Positions 23,553 through 34,690 of a stretch of DNA of 64,000 nucleotides are shown one piece after another. Source of the stretch: Combretum micranthum (Eukaryota; Streptophyta; Magnoliopsida; Myrtales; Combretaceae); assembly GCA_024138025.1 (NCBI GenBank), contig JAMXBD010000233.1, forward strand, positions 682,001 through 746,000. The letters are read 5' to 3'. The first letter of the stretch is position 1; every line of letters begins with the position of its first letter. Both the position numbers and the translations under genes were made by a program. The notes under the pieces were generated by a model. That model was given only the letters and a program-made list of their open reading frames with translations, ran no database searches and was not told the origin of the DNA.

Positions 23553-26084
23553 TAGGTTGTAAATCCCCGAAATTTTTTATTCAATTATAGTTTAAACCCT
23601 AATCGGAAGTCAACCGGATTTTCCAGAGTCAACAAACCCTAGTTTACCGTAACCGCTTAAGTCCGGCATTGCCGTTTTCTCTAGCCCTAGAAAACGAAGT
23701 GGAAAATTAGTTATAATGTTCGTAATAGCTATAGGTTTATAAAAATATCAGTTTTTCAAAATTCGAGTGTCCTTTGAACCCGATCGGACATAGTTCTTGA
23801 AAAACGTGTCCGGAGCTGGAATAGGAAAAATATTCCGAATATACCGTTAGACTCGTAAAAATATAAGATTTCAAAAATATCAATTTCAATTTTTCGGTAG
23901 CTAAAAATATCAGATATCGCTTTTATACGCGTATTTTCTTACTACCGGCATTTAATTGTCATGTCTACTTTTACATACACTTTCTACTATTTACACTATT
24001 CATCTATCTCTACTTTTTCTTACAACCTACTCTTACAACCCATACACCTATTTCTTACACATTTTCATTTCCAATACAACTTCACATCTCTCATTTCTTA
24101 CTTTTAATTAACAAAAATACAAAAAAATAAATTTTCCTCTCTTCCTACACCAAGAATAGCGTCGGCCACCCCTCTCCCATGTCTCAATTTTTTTTATTTT
24201 TCACTTATTTAATTAACACAATTTATCTACCACATTTTTCTATTAATACCCCTTCACACTTCCACTTCTTTCACACTTCTTCATTACTAAAGTTACTCTC
24301 TAAAAATTCCTCAAGAATTCTCTTCCAAGAAGCTCTCTTTAGTTCATCTCCTTTAGGTATTATTTCTTCAAGAATCTTCTATGTTCATCTACTTAGTATG
24401 AACTTAGTGTGTGTTTCTAAAACCATGAAGGTTAAGAAAGCAACAATAGGTTCATACTTTGTTTTTGTTCATAATCTAAACTCCTTTATGTTTCTTTTAT
24501 GTTCATAATTATCTAATATATCTATATGGCTATATATATTATTTAGAGCATATAAGCTCATTGTCTTGCAATTTATTTACTTCATTGCAATTTATTTAAT
24601 TTCAAGTTGTTTTTAAGACTAGTCTTTCTAGTCTTAGACTTGTCCTCATCAAGTTAAAACATTTTCTTTTCTTTTAGGTATTAGTTTTTTCTTAGTCCTG
24701 GGGTACCTTGATGAAGCTAAGGTCTCAATACTTGATTTATTCCTTTAATTACTTATTCTTTCAAGTTATTATGTTTCTTTATATTTCCATAATTTTATGA
24801 TTCATATTCATGCATGAACATAATGATTTTTGTCTCAACAAAAATAAAAGAGGAAGTGTTTTCTTAAACTAAAGATTCTTTTCTAAGAAATAAATGAAGA
24901 GATTAAGTTTCTTAAAAACTTATAAACATGCCTAGAAATGATTTTTCTTAAATAAACAAAAGGTTTATAAAAGCTTATTTTTCATCAAGTATTAGAAATT
25001 CTTTTGGAATAATCACAAGAAACAAAAATATTCTTTCATGAAATTGTTATTACTTTTAAAAGTTGTTGGAATCTAAGCTTAGAAAAATAAAAATCATTCT
25101 TTAGAAATTCAGAACAATTACAAGAAATTAAATTTAGAAAAAGAAACACTCATTTCAAGTAACTCAAAATCTTTTTAAAGTAAAATGAATATTTCAAAAA
25201 TTCTCAAGTTCAAAATCATTCAAGACTTTACTTTTTCATAAATTGAGACAACTTCATTTACTTCATACATTTGTTATGGGTCATTACATATATGTATATA
25301 CGTTTCAAAAGCTTATAAAATATTTGAAAAATCTATCTCTTCAAGTGAACTTTATTTAAAAGGAGGAACTCAAGTTTTTGCAAATTCGTGGAGAATCTGG
25401 TCGCTGCTTTTTCGGAACCCAAATGACTTATTTTTTTGAAAATAAGTTTAGAAATGGGTATATCTTTTCGAGTAGGTAGAAAACGATATATTATTTGCGA
25501 AATTCCGAGTTAAAATGAGTAAGTTATGGCCATTTTAAGTTGGAATTTCCTCTTATACGATTTTACTGCGATTTTAAGAAAAGTTTAGAATCTTCAAGAA
25601 TAGAAGCTTTATGAAATGCTCATTTTGGGTATTCTTCTTAATTAGATAATCTCGAGGAAGATTGTTCGTACCCTGAAGATTACTACGATTAGTGGAAATC
25701 CCGAACGACTCATCCATTTCAAGAAATGTATCATCATGGCTGAGTGAGTTTATTTCCCGTTATTTTTCATACTTATGATTATGCTTGTAAAATTAGTTGC
25801 ACTAGAATTTAGGAAAAAAATCAAATGAAAGTTGTATGATAACATGTTGAAAGAATATTAAGTATATCGAAACTTGATTTGTTTATAATAAAGTTGTTTG
25901 TACATTACTATTTTGAAGTGCTTGAAATTGGTTGCTCACTTGAAAGAAGATAAATATAACTACTAGACTTTAATTAAGAAATTATGCATGCACTTCATAT
26001 GTTGAGTCACATTTCATTCACTACTATACAATTGGTGGGACAAGTGTATAATAGTGGTGGTAGATATAACCGGTATATCATGTA

Positions 26085-26195
26085 AGTGGCGAGTAGGAGC
26101 CAGTAAGAACTACATAAATTGGTGGCTAGTAAGAGCCTGTAATAACTACAAGTTTTTGATGGCGTATAGGAGCCGGTAAGATCTATAAAAGTGTT
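26085..26195 (+). repeat. Minisatellite in LTR A3'
   Basis: Three imperfect units around GGCGAGTAGGAGCC and GTAAGAACTACA, about 38-42 bases each. Confidence 0.55.
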
Positions 26196-26728
26196 TTAAA
26201 AGTTGTGGCTGTAATTGGCCTGAATACCCAACCCCGAATGAAGGGTGTAATTCATTCAACATATGATTCCCGGAAAGTCATATGTCTTGTATGCTCACGT
26301 GGTTGTTGCATTCCATATGTTTAAATAATAAACTTGGTTGATAATTTACTTTGAGTATGAATTTTGGGATTTACTCATTAAGCCCATAAGCTTACACCCC
26401 TATAGGTATTTGTATTGTCAGGAACACCTATTTTTGTGCCCGAGGCCTCCCCGTATCCGTGTAAGTTTTATATATTGAAGCTTTTGGAGGAAATCTACTC
26501 GAAGACTTAGATTAGAATTCCTTTGAAATCTTTAATGTAGTATTTTGGATGTTGTAGAGACTATCACGATCCTTGGGATTAGCGGGGGTATGCCCTTAAG
26601 AAATCATGGAATAGACCTTTGGTTATTAATGATATAATATATTTTATTTCTGGATTTTTGTATGTTCATCTTTACTTGCTTAAACTATGCTTCCCAAAAG
26701 CGTCTCTTATTACTATGCTAGACGCCTT

Positions 26729-26791
26729 ACATGTAATATTAAGGCTTTCGCATGACTAAGGTAGTCATTCTTAAGTCTTGATATTATATGT
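26729..26791. other. Conserved 3'-LTR hairpin (copy in A3')
   Basis: A ~30-base left arm from ACATGTAATATTAAG pairs imperfectly with a right arm ending CTTGATATTATATGT, around TGACTAAGGTAGTCA. The same inverted repeat is at 41277-41340, 50846-50908, 14391-14452, 55014-55077 and, on the other strand, near 10048-10122. Confidence 0.65.
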
Positions 26792-26831
26792 GGCGGACTG
26801 CCACGTTTAGGGTACCCTTCGGGGCGTGACA

Positions 26832-26836
26832 ATTCT
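26832..26836. repeat. Target site duplication ATTCT of element A (right)
   Basis: Matches 17907-17911. Confidence 0.85.
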
Positions 26837-27900
26837 AAAATTTTCTCCTAATTGTTTTTGATACTTAAGATAATGATATGAAAAGCTTAAATCAAAATCC
26901 TTAATCATAAACACCTTTAATTATCTTTGTCATTATCCTATTTATCTCCTTTTTCTCTCCCTTTATGTCATCCATTTATTCTCTTTTTCTCTTTTCTTCT
27001 TCTTTATGTCTTTTTTTTCTTCCTCTCTATTTCTCTTCTTCTTCATTTCAAAATCCAACTCAAAGTCTCAAATTGAAAGAAGATTAAAGAGAAATGAGGA
27101 TAGAAGACAAGATAAAAGATAAAGATTAAGAAGGATGAAGTTTCATTAAACAAGAAGGAGTAGTAATGATGAAAAACATGATAGTTAAATTCATCAAATA
27201 TGTGACTATGTTTGTTTTCTTTGCTTTGATTGTTATAAATGCATATATTGATGAGCTAATACTTGTTATAAGTAAAATTTAAGATGAAATTTGTAAACAT
27301 GTGGTATATAAGGTGGTACCTTAAGACCTAAGTATGCAGTGTTTATGAATGGATTAGAGAATTGATGAGATGATTCAGGGAAATAAAATGAAATGATAGG
27401 TATGGAGATGTTGTGAATTATGGTATCAAGCTTATAATGTGTTATTAAAATGTTGTGAATGAAGTTTTGAATAAAACCTGTAGAAATATGGCTTAAAGGA
27501 GTAAAGAAAAAACATAAGATGTGATATGGGCTGATATACCCTTCCCACAGGCCATAGCAGGGGGCGTAGTGGCCATTGTATCCACATCTGGGTGGTTATA
27601 CCCCTTGATACTAGGCATGGTAGCCTTTGCCCTCCTGTTAAGTTCAAATGCCCCTTGATACGAGGCGTGGCAGGGGGTGTGATGGATGCCACCACCCTCA
27701 ATACGACCTGCATGGGCTTAGATCCCATTTGTTCTTCTTTTCTTTGTCAAAATAACTTGATTTTATCATAATTTCTTCATCCGAACTTGGATTGTGGTGA
27801 TTAAAAATGCTATGAAAAACTTAAAAAGAATTCTATAACTGTTATATTTTAAGTTTTGAGAAATTCTAAAAATATCAATGACTAGGATATGTTTGTATCA
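26837..27900. other. Non-coding stretch after element A, with a GC-rich block
   Basis: It continues the AT-rich target DNA, includes a pyrimidine-rich tract (about 26,940-27,060) like an LTR leader, and a GC-rich block at about 27,530-27,735 with two near-identical CCCCTTGATAC(T/G)AGGC(A/G)TGG units at 27,602 and 27,653. The 98-codon minus frame across that block matches no family I know. Confidence 0.4.
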
Positions 27901-29532
27901 AATGACAACATATGAACATAAATAATAACAAAACAAAATAAATCCAAACACAATCAAGTTTATTAAGCATTTGTTTCATTAGTTATGTATATGTGGTTGA
28001 GCACAACATTTCATGATTTCTTAAAGATCATTAGAGTAAAGTTCACAAAACAAGTTTAGGATTCTTAGACATAAAAAGAACTTAGTTAACAAATCTACGT
28101 TTAACTTAACGTAATCTAATTTAGTAAATAAATTAGACTTAACGTAGCTTTTGTATATCGAGTGAACTAGTTAATAGACTTAAGTTAATATGATTCTTAG
28201 AAATAAAATGAGATAGTAATATAACTAAAGTCAACTTGACCTAATGAACTTCACTAAACTAAAATGCATTAGATGGTTAAGTTAAGACAGCATCTAATGA
28301 GTAAATGACTTATATGTAATTATTATATGTTAGACTTAAAGTGATAAGGAGGATATGTTGCTTCATATAAACGGTTATTAAGAAATGATTATTTGTATAT
28401 CAATGTTTTGATGATGTTTTCGTAATAAATGATTATAAATAAGGAGAAAAGAAATACTTTGACAGAAAATAAAGAACTATCCATATCTTGGCGGAACAAT
28501 CTTCGCAGTTACGGCGGGATTCCTACTTAGTATCTAATCAAATAGGATCATAAAATAAGTTTAAGTTCATGGATAGATGTTTGCTTTGTGATATATTCTC
28601 TTAGATAACTTCTAGTCAACCTTATATTTTTGTTTGGATTTCAATATGAAGGATGATGATAATTTGATGCTGATGATAATGTTAATGATGATTGGATGAT
28701 GGATGGGGATGATGTCCTGGTTTTCCTAGAGGGTTGTTATGACTTAGCTTGGATGATAGGTGGGTAACATTGATCCTACTACCTTCCTTGTGCTTGTAAT
28801 GTAGTTATGCCTAAATTTAAGATGAATATAATTGAATGTGCATAGGGATTAAGTATTCGATTGTTGTGATGATTGCTTGATTGATAAATTACTAACATAA
28901 AAGTAGTCACCCATTGTTTATAATGAATGAGTGGCTATTGTTGATGAGTGTTTGCTAATTGATTGATCATCTTAATCAATGAACTTAATACTAATTGACC
29001 TTGTAATTAAATGAACATGCATTGCACGACAGCATACTTACATTAGCATGGTATTTACATCACGTATTAATAATTCGATTCTGTAGTAGTGCTTTTGAGA
29101 GTCCAATGAATCTAATTAAGGCTACTATAGGATTGTTGGCTTCATAGGAACTAAGCAGGCACCGAAGGATGCTGCCTATGTTGGAGTCGATTTTAGGGAT
29201 TAATACTTAGGAAATTTTTGAGGTTCTAAGGGAAGTGGAGGTTACGTTGGTTATATATATATATATATATATATATAAGTTTCAAAATGAAATCCTCCCT
29301 CCTTAGTTCTTTATGGGGAGAAGTTAGAGGTTATGTTTTAAAAAAGTTAATTTCAAAGGAAATCCTCCCTCCTTAGTTGAGAAAGCACCCCTTTTCTTAG
29401 TTTTCGGTTCTCTTGGGCATAAATGACTTAAGCTAGTCTTTCAACCTCCAAGAGAGGGCGTAAATCTTCATTGGTTTGGAATTTGGTTATTCAAATTGTA
29501 TATATCATATGATTGAGTGTGGTATTGCATAT
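27900..29532 (+). mobile_element. Family-2 LTR copy b, left part
   Basis: It is similar to 6600-7200 (shared AAGGAGGATATGTTG at 28350) and to 33,890-34,020 (shared ACATGGTATTC-like and ACCATAGGATTGTTAGC-like blocks). It continues after element C at 32941 and ends at 33467. The 5' boundary is unresolved. No coding sequence. Confidence 0.45.
29252..29277. repeat. (TA)n microsatellite
   Basis: About 12-13 TA units within family-2 LTR copy b. Confidence 0.9.
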
Positions 29533-29537
29533 GTATG
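29533..29537. repeat. Target site duplication GTATG of element C (left)
   Basis: Identical to 32936-32940. Confidence 0.85.
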
Positions 29538-30338
29538 TGATACGATCTTGAGAGGGTTGAATCTTGATATGAAATTTTAAGGTTTTTTTCAATAGAAATG
29601 ATATTCATAAAATTATTGTTCGATAAGATCCACGAACAATAAATCAAATTGGTTTGTGACTAGATTATAGAACGATAGGGATTGCGATCTATAAATTAAT
29701 CATTGTGTTAAAACAATCACAAGACTCTAATAACAAGGTTCATCACAATTCTATATGACACAAAAATTGATAAGAACTCAAGAATAAAGAGAATCAAAAC
29801 TCAATATTCATAATCACTACAAGTGTTTTTCACACACAAAAGGTGCTCTCAAAACTAAAAAAAGACATAAAACTCTATATATCTATTAAGTGTTTACTAG
29901 CCTTTATATATAGGCTTATTACAAGGTTGTTAACATAACTAAAAAATATAATTATGATTGTTATGTAACTGATAACGTAATTAAAAAACATAATTGTGGT
30001 AGTTACATAACTGATAACGTAACTAATAAAACAAGGAAACTTAAAAGGTAAAAGAAACTCAAAAGACATGAAAAAAATAAAATTGTCAGATAAAGAAGGC
30101 CGACAGCCTTTAATTATAAGCCGATGGCCTATATTGACTATATAAGCAGTGTTGAAGGTAGCTCTTAAAATTTACATTCTATGAACATCAAAGCTAGCTG
30201 AAGGCCAGTGTCTTAAGCTGTCTACACCGGCGACGTACTGTGTCTGTGTACAGATCTATAACTCCAAGCTTCAATCCTTTGTGTCAGCTTTGAATTTGCT
30301 TTCCTTTCTAACGATTTCGGGCTTGCTAATTCCTATCA
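29538..30338 (-). mobile_element. 3' LTR of element C (801 bp)
   Basis: On the minus strand it runs from TGATAGGAATTAGC (30338) to GATCGTATCA (29538). It is a diverged copy of 32147-32935; many scattered differences show an old insertion. It includes a pair of similar blocks around ATAACTAAAAAATATAATTA (29,935) and its near-repeat at 29,980. Confidence 0.8.
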
Positions 30339-30530
30339 TTGCCTCTGGGTTTAAGAAGAATCATCCTAGAATCTTTATCCTTCAATTTTTGAACTTTTGA
30401 CATTAGATTCTGAGTTATTATCTAGCTGGTTCATGTAAACAAACTTCTCAAGCCGTTAATCTTTTTAACATGCACCATCTTTGCCCATTGTCTCTACATG
30501 ACTCATAAGTAGTAGCTTGTATGTTTTGTC

Positions 30531-32016
30531 CTATTGCCGAATAATATATTCATTATTATACCCATCAAAGGTGGCTCTGGGATCATACTGCCATAGTCTT
30601 CCAAGGATCAAGTGTGTAGCATACATAGGTACTACACCACACAATAATTCATCAGTATAATCACCAATAGAAAGAGGTATACGAACCTGCTTATGCACAT
30701 GAGCAGCTCCTTGATGACTAAGCCAATGAAGAGCACATGGACTTAGATGCTGCTCCATCTGTAACTCTAGTTTAGAAACCAATCCCACAAAAATAACATT
30801 GCCATAGCTGCCACTATAATTACAGTTAAACAAGATTTTCCCTGCACCAAACTCGAAACATAAAATGGATTAGTTCAATGATTTAGAATTACATTCTTCT
30901 ACTCAAGTACTGCATCTTGGAAACCAAAAAGAAAATTTTCCATGTCAATTTCTTCTTCCTCACTACTCTCTGTTCTTCGTCCTTGCTCTCAATCTAATTC
31001 CCCTTCATAACCATAAGCTTCTTATTAGGACACTGAGAAGCAATGTGGCCATGTCCCAAACACTTGAAACATTTAATATGTCGGCTCCTTCACTGTTGTG
31101 TCTGATCAATTGCTTTGTCATCCACCATTTTTTCCTTATTTTTCTCTTTCTCATCCTCTTTATTCTCCTCCTCATCTAATTTACCATAGTGATGTGATTT
31201 TTAAGACCGTCTACATTGATGCATCTCAACTTTGCTAGCCAACTTAATTACATCCTCCAAGGTCTGATAGTGCTGGAGCTCTACTATACTAGCAATATCC
31301 ATCTTTAACCTGTTAATGAACCGAGCTATATATTTATATGAAGATTCTTTAATGTCACATCTTGCTATCAAAGTTTCAAACTCCTTCACATATTCTTCTA
31401 CACTCCACTTGCCCAGCCTTAAGGACTGTAACTCCATCAGTATCTCCTATTTATAATGATATGGCACAAATCTACGTGTCATCAATCTTTTCATCAAAGC
31501 CTATGATTGAACCTTTTCTTCATCAGCCCTTTGTCTTTTAATCTGTAACTTATTCTACCATAAAATAGCATAGTCAAAAAATGTCAGAGAAGCCATCTTC
31601 ACTTTCATGCACTCATCCCACTCATAGCAGTCGAATATCTTCTCTACCCATGGCACCCAATCTAGAAATTCCTTTGGTTTATTGCTACTAGTTAGAGGTA
31701 AAATTTTCAGCTTAATATTTTCAATTCCCTTTTGCCTATCATCTCTATTTCCTCGCCTCCTAATCCTTTCATTATTCCCCTATAATTCACTACTAGAATG
31801 TCTCCTATGAATGGATCCACTATGACTCCTTCTATCTCCAACTTCTAATCTCTTTAGAATTCTTCTCATATCTTCTTGTATCCGATTAAATCTGGTTTGC
31901 AACTATGTTAATTCCTGTCTAGTCACAACATCTCCTTCACTACCATTATTGTTGTTATCATTTCTTCTGGCCCTAGCATCACTACCATTCATGCTATTAC
32001 TACCATCAGACGACAT
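30531..32016 (-). pseudogene. gag: Element C gag-protease
   Basis: On the minus strand the frame starts MSSDGSNS at 32016 and is interrupted by several stops. The capsid region includes PKEFLDWVPWVEKIFD, then FVPYHY, then the open piece 31201-31437 with WSVEEYVKEFETL and VELQHYQTLEDVIKLA, typical of plant gypsy Gag. One CCHC knuckle (CFKCLGHGHIASQC) lies at about 31,030-31,071. The open piece 30531-30833 has LQMEQHLSP and MYATHLILGRLWQYD, the segment after the active site of gypsy proteases; the catalytic DTG itself is not visible. One stop, at ILW*NKL, is a TGG to TAG type change. Confidence 0.75.
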
Positions 32017-32130
32017 CTTCTCAGTCAGTTAACAACAACACAACAAAATTTAATAACACAATTCACAAATAAAATCAACTCAACAAACCTAGAATAAATC
32101 GCATCGAATAACAAACTCCACAAAACCTTT

Positions 32131-32142
32131 GCTTTGATACCA
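32131..32142 (-). other. tRNA-iMet primer-binding site of element C
   Basis: The minus-strand sequence TGGTATCAAAGC follows the LTR end GATTGTGTCA after a short AGATT spacer. It differs by one base from the plant consensus. Confidence 0.8.
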
Positions 32143-32146
32143 AATC

Positions 32147-32935
32147 TGACACAATCTTGAGGGGTTGAATCTTGATATGAAATTTTAAGGGTTTTTCAAT
32201 AGAAATGATATGGATAAAATTATTTTTTGGTGGGATCCACAAACAATAAAATTAAACTGGTTTGTGATTAGATTATAGAACGATAGGGACAACGATCTAT
32301 AAATTAATCGTGGTGTTAAAAGAATCACAAGACTTTAATAGCATGTTTCACCACAATTCTATGTGACATAAGATTTTATAGAACTTAAGAATAAAGAGAA
32401 TCAGAACTCAATAGTCATAATCACCACAAAGCTCTTTCACATAGAAAAGGTGCTCTCAAAACTTAAAAAAATAACATCAAACTCTATATCTCTATTGAGT
32501 ATTTACTAGCTTTATATATAGGCTTATCACAAGGTAGTTATGTGACTGAAAAATATAATTATGGAAGTTACGAAACTGATAACATATCTAATAAAACAAG
32601 GAAACTCAAAAGTAAAAAAAAAAAAAAAACTCAAAAGACATAAAAAAATAAAATAAAACTGTCGGATAAAGAAGGCTAGCTACCTTTAATTATAAGCTGA
32701 TGGCCTATATTGACTACACAAATAGAGTTGAAGGAGGCTCTTCAAATTTGCATTTTGTGAACGTCAAAGCTACCTAAAGGCCAGTGGCTTAAGCCCTTTA
32801 CACCGACGGTGTAAATCTAAAGGCCAACAGCATGCTGTGCATGTGTATAGATCTGTAACTCCAAGCTTCAATCCTTCGTGTTGGTTTTGAATTTGCTTTC
32901 ATTTCCAACAACTTCAGACTTGCTGATTCTTATCA
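32147..32935 (-). mobile_element. 5' LTR of element C (789 bp)
   Basis: On the minus strand it runs TGATAAGAATCAGC to GATTGTGTCA. It adjoins the primer site, which makes it the 5' LTR. Confidence 0.8.
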
Positions 32936-32940
32936 GTATG
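32936..32940. repeat. Target site duplication GTATG of element C (right)
   Basis: Identical to 29533-29537. Confidence 0.85.
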
Positions 32941-33467
32941 TTAATAAAAATTGTTTGTTATATTTCTGTGATGTCATTTGGTCATGTTATTCACTCAGCT
33001 ATGTTTAAGCTTACACCTTTATAGTTTCTGTGTAGGGATAGCTCAAGATTGGATGGGCCAAGAATGCATGAAGAGAGAGCTCATCCTTAGTGAAGCTTTT
33101 AAAGTTAAGAAGAGGAGCTTAGAATAGACTCTATGTTTGTATTTAAGTTAGATATTTTTGTAATATATGTGATAAGCTTATAATAAATTAGTTGGGTTAG
33201 ATAATAGTTCACGGCTTTGTAATATGTATATGATCTATTCTATTTTACTGTTTGGTAGGGAGATACTGACTCTCTGCGGTTTTGGAGGACTATGGGAATC
33301 CCTATTTCCTTAGCCATCAAAATGTTTTTATGAAGTTAAAAGTCTTTTAGTAACATTAAGTAGAGTTTTGTAATCTCTGGCTTGCAAAACAGTTATCATA
33401 TCTTAGATGCATAGTTGATATGATTACTTCAAGTTAATCCTTGTAGGTCCTTTTTAGGATCGTGACA
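32941..33467 (+). mobile_element. Family-2 LTR copy b, 3' end
   Basis: It resumes the LTR interrupted by element C and ends AGGATCGTGACA, followed by ATATG. It holds an acceptor-like TTTCTGTGTAG near 33,033, as in the copy ending at 8392. Confidence 0.6.
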
Positions 33468-34042
33468 ATATGGCTAGGGTGGCTTTTGGTTTATGCATAT
33501 GTCTCCTATAGCTCTAAAATCTTGTTTAATCCTTCTTTTCCTTGTTATACAGTTAGTAATAAAAGTCTTTTATAGTGATTATTATGATGATTGATACGAT
33601 ATGCAAGGGTGAGTAACTTGAATCTTTTCACATTGCTTATGATTATAATGTACTGTAACATAGTATAAATATAATTGAAAAGAACAAATGTATAGGGATG
33701 GGAATTCTTGTAAGCTATGTCTTATGTGAATGAATTACGAGTTTAATATTCAAAGTGACAAGTACTTGCTTGATAATGGTTGTGTAGCTTGAATTGATGA
33801 TTGTCTGAAGTTGGAGTAACCACTAAATAATATTGGATAAAGTTTATCAGACGCTAAAAGCTTAAATTGACATCCATTACATGACATCATATATGCATTA
33901 ACATGGTATTCATGTCGCGTATTAATATTTTGATTCTAAAGTAATGCTTTGATCTAACTGGTGAATATGGTTAAGGTTACCATAGGATTGTTAGCTTCAT
34001 AGAAGTAAGCAAGCTTCGAAAGAGGTCACCTATATTGGATTT
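33468..34042 (+). mobile_element. Family-2 LTR copy c, middle fragment
   Basis: It repeats blocks seen at 28,780-29,185 in copy b (CTTGTTATACAG and ATAATTGAAAAGAAC-like region, then the ACCATAGGATTGTTAGC block at 33,978). It is ended by an LTR start at 34043. Confidence 0.5.
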
Positions 34043-34690
34043 TGTAAACCCCCAAATTTTTTTGGAATCGGTTTAGCTTAAAACCCTAATCTAGAAGTCA
34101 ACCGGAACCTTAAAGTCAACAAAACCCTAGTTAGACGTAATAGCTCAACTCCAGCAATCCCGAATAAGCAATCGGAGAAAGCAAGTAAGAGTTTAGTATA
34201 TAGAATAGTACGTAATTACCTAAGGAAGCTTAAAAAGATCAGATTAGTAAAAACGTAAATCATCTTGAACCCGATCGGACACAGTTCTTGAAAAACGTGT
34301 CCCAGGGCTCGGAATAGTAAAAAATATTCAGAATATACCGTTAGACTCGTAAAAATATAAGGTTTTCAAAAATATCAATTCATAATTTTTCGATAAGTAA
34401 AAATAACAGATATCATAATTATACGCGTATTTTCTTACTACTAGTACTTTATTAGTCATATCTACTTTACATTACACTATTCACTACTATTCTACACTAT
34501 TCTTTTATCTCTACTTTTTCTTACACCTACTCTTACAAATCATAACCTATAACCTTTACTTTTTACCTTTTCTCTAACTTTATTTCACATTTACGTTACT
34601 TATTACTTCATTTAGTCAACAAAATATAAAACAAAACACACTCTCTCTCTCCCTTTGTATCATGTTTTGGCTCTTTCCTTTTCTTTTTTC
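34043..34690 (+). mobile_element. 5' fragment of a long gypsy LTR (copy M)
   Basis: It starts TGTAAACCCCCAAA and follows the family through the AGTCAACCGGAACC block, CCCGATCGGACACAG block and TACTTTTTCTTACACC leader, then loses similarity near 34,690 before the TATA box. It is too diverged from B's 3' LTR to be B's missing 5' LTR end. Confidence 0.65.

Larger units (their letters stand above)
17912..26831 (+). mobile_element. Element A: Tekay/Del-type Ty3/gypsy chromovirus with a large 5' deletion
   Basis: A full insertion bounded by LTR termini and ATTCT duplications, order LTR - gag - protease - RT - RNase H - integrase - chromodomain - LTR. The 5' LTR keeps only its first 1085 bases and jumps at 18996/18997 straight into gag, so about 2.2 kb of LTR, the primer site and all sequence before the gag core are gone. 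The domain order and the chromodomain identify a chromovirus; clade assignment to Tekay/Del is from remembered chromodomain and integrase-tail patterns. Several stops and frameshifts make it inactive. Confidence 0.85.
23558..26831 (+). mobile_element. 3' LTR of element A (3274 bp)
   Basis: It starts TGTAAATCCCCG and ends GGGGCGTGACA. In order: GC-rich block near 24,161, changed TATA (24241-24248), donor TTTAG|GTATTA (24357), an intron-like AT-rich kilobase, CTCATTTTGGGTAT near 25,618, acceptor AATTAG near 25645, mini-exon ending ATGGCTGA|GTGAGTTT (25743), a three-unit minisatellite (26,085-26,195), the CATATGATT hairpin (26258-26284), acceptor TTGTCAG (26421) and the 3' hairpin (26729-26791). 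Confidence 0.9.
29538..32935 (-). mobile_element. Element C: complete non-autonomous gag-protease LTR element
   Basis: Two direct repeats of about 0.8 kb flank 1.8 kb, all between GTATG copies. On the minus strand the order is LTR, primer site, gag, CCHC knuckle, protease-like segment, LTR. No reverse transcriptase, RNase H or integrase is present and the spacing leaves no room for them, so mobility would have needed enzymes in trans. The coding part is decayed by stops. It resembles the class called TR-GAG elements, with a protease piece added. Confidence 0.85.

Noticed and set aside
27432..27728. 98-codon minus-strand frame
   Set aside because: Its open length comes from the GC-rich repeated block, no motif is visible and related LTRs do not keep it.
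34043..34690. LTR start at 34043 as the missing 5' end of element B's 5' LTR
   Set aside because: It is much more diverged from B's 3' LTR than the surviving 5' LTR end is, and its left flank (GATTT) does not match B's right flank (AAAAT).
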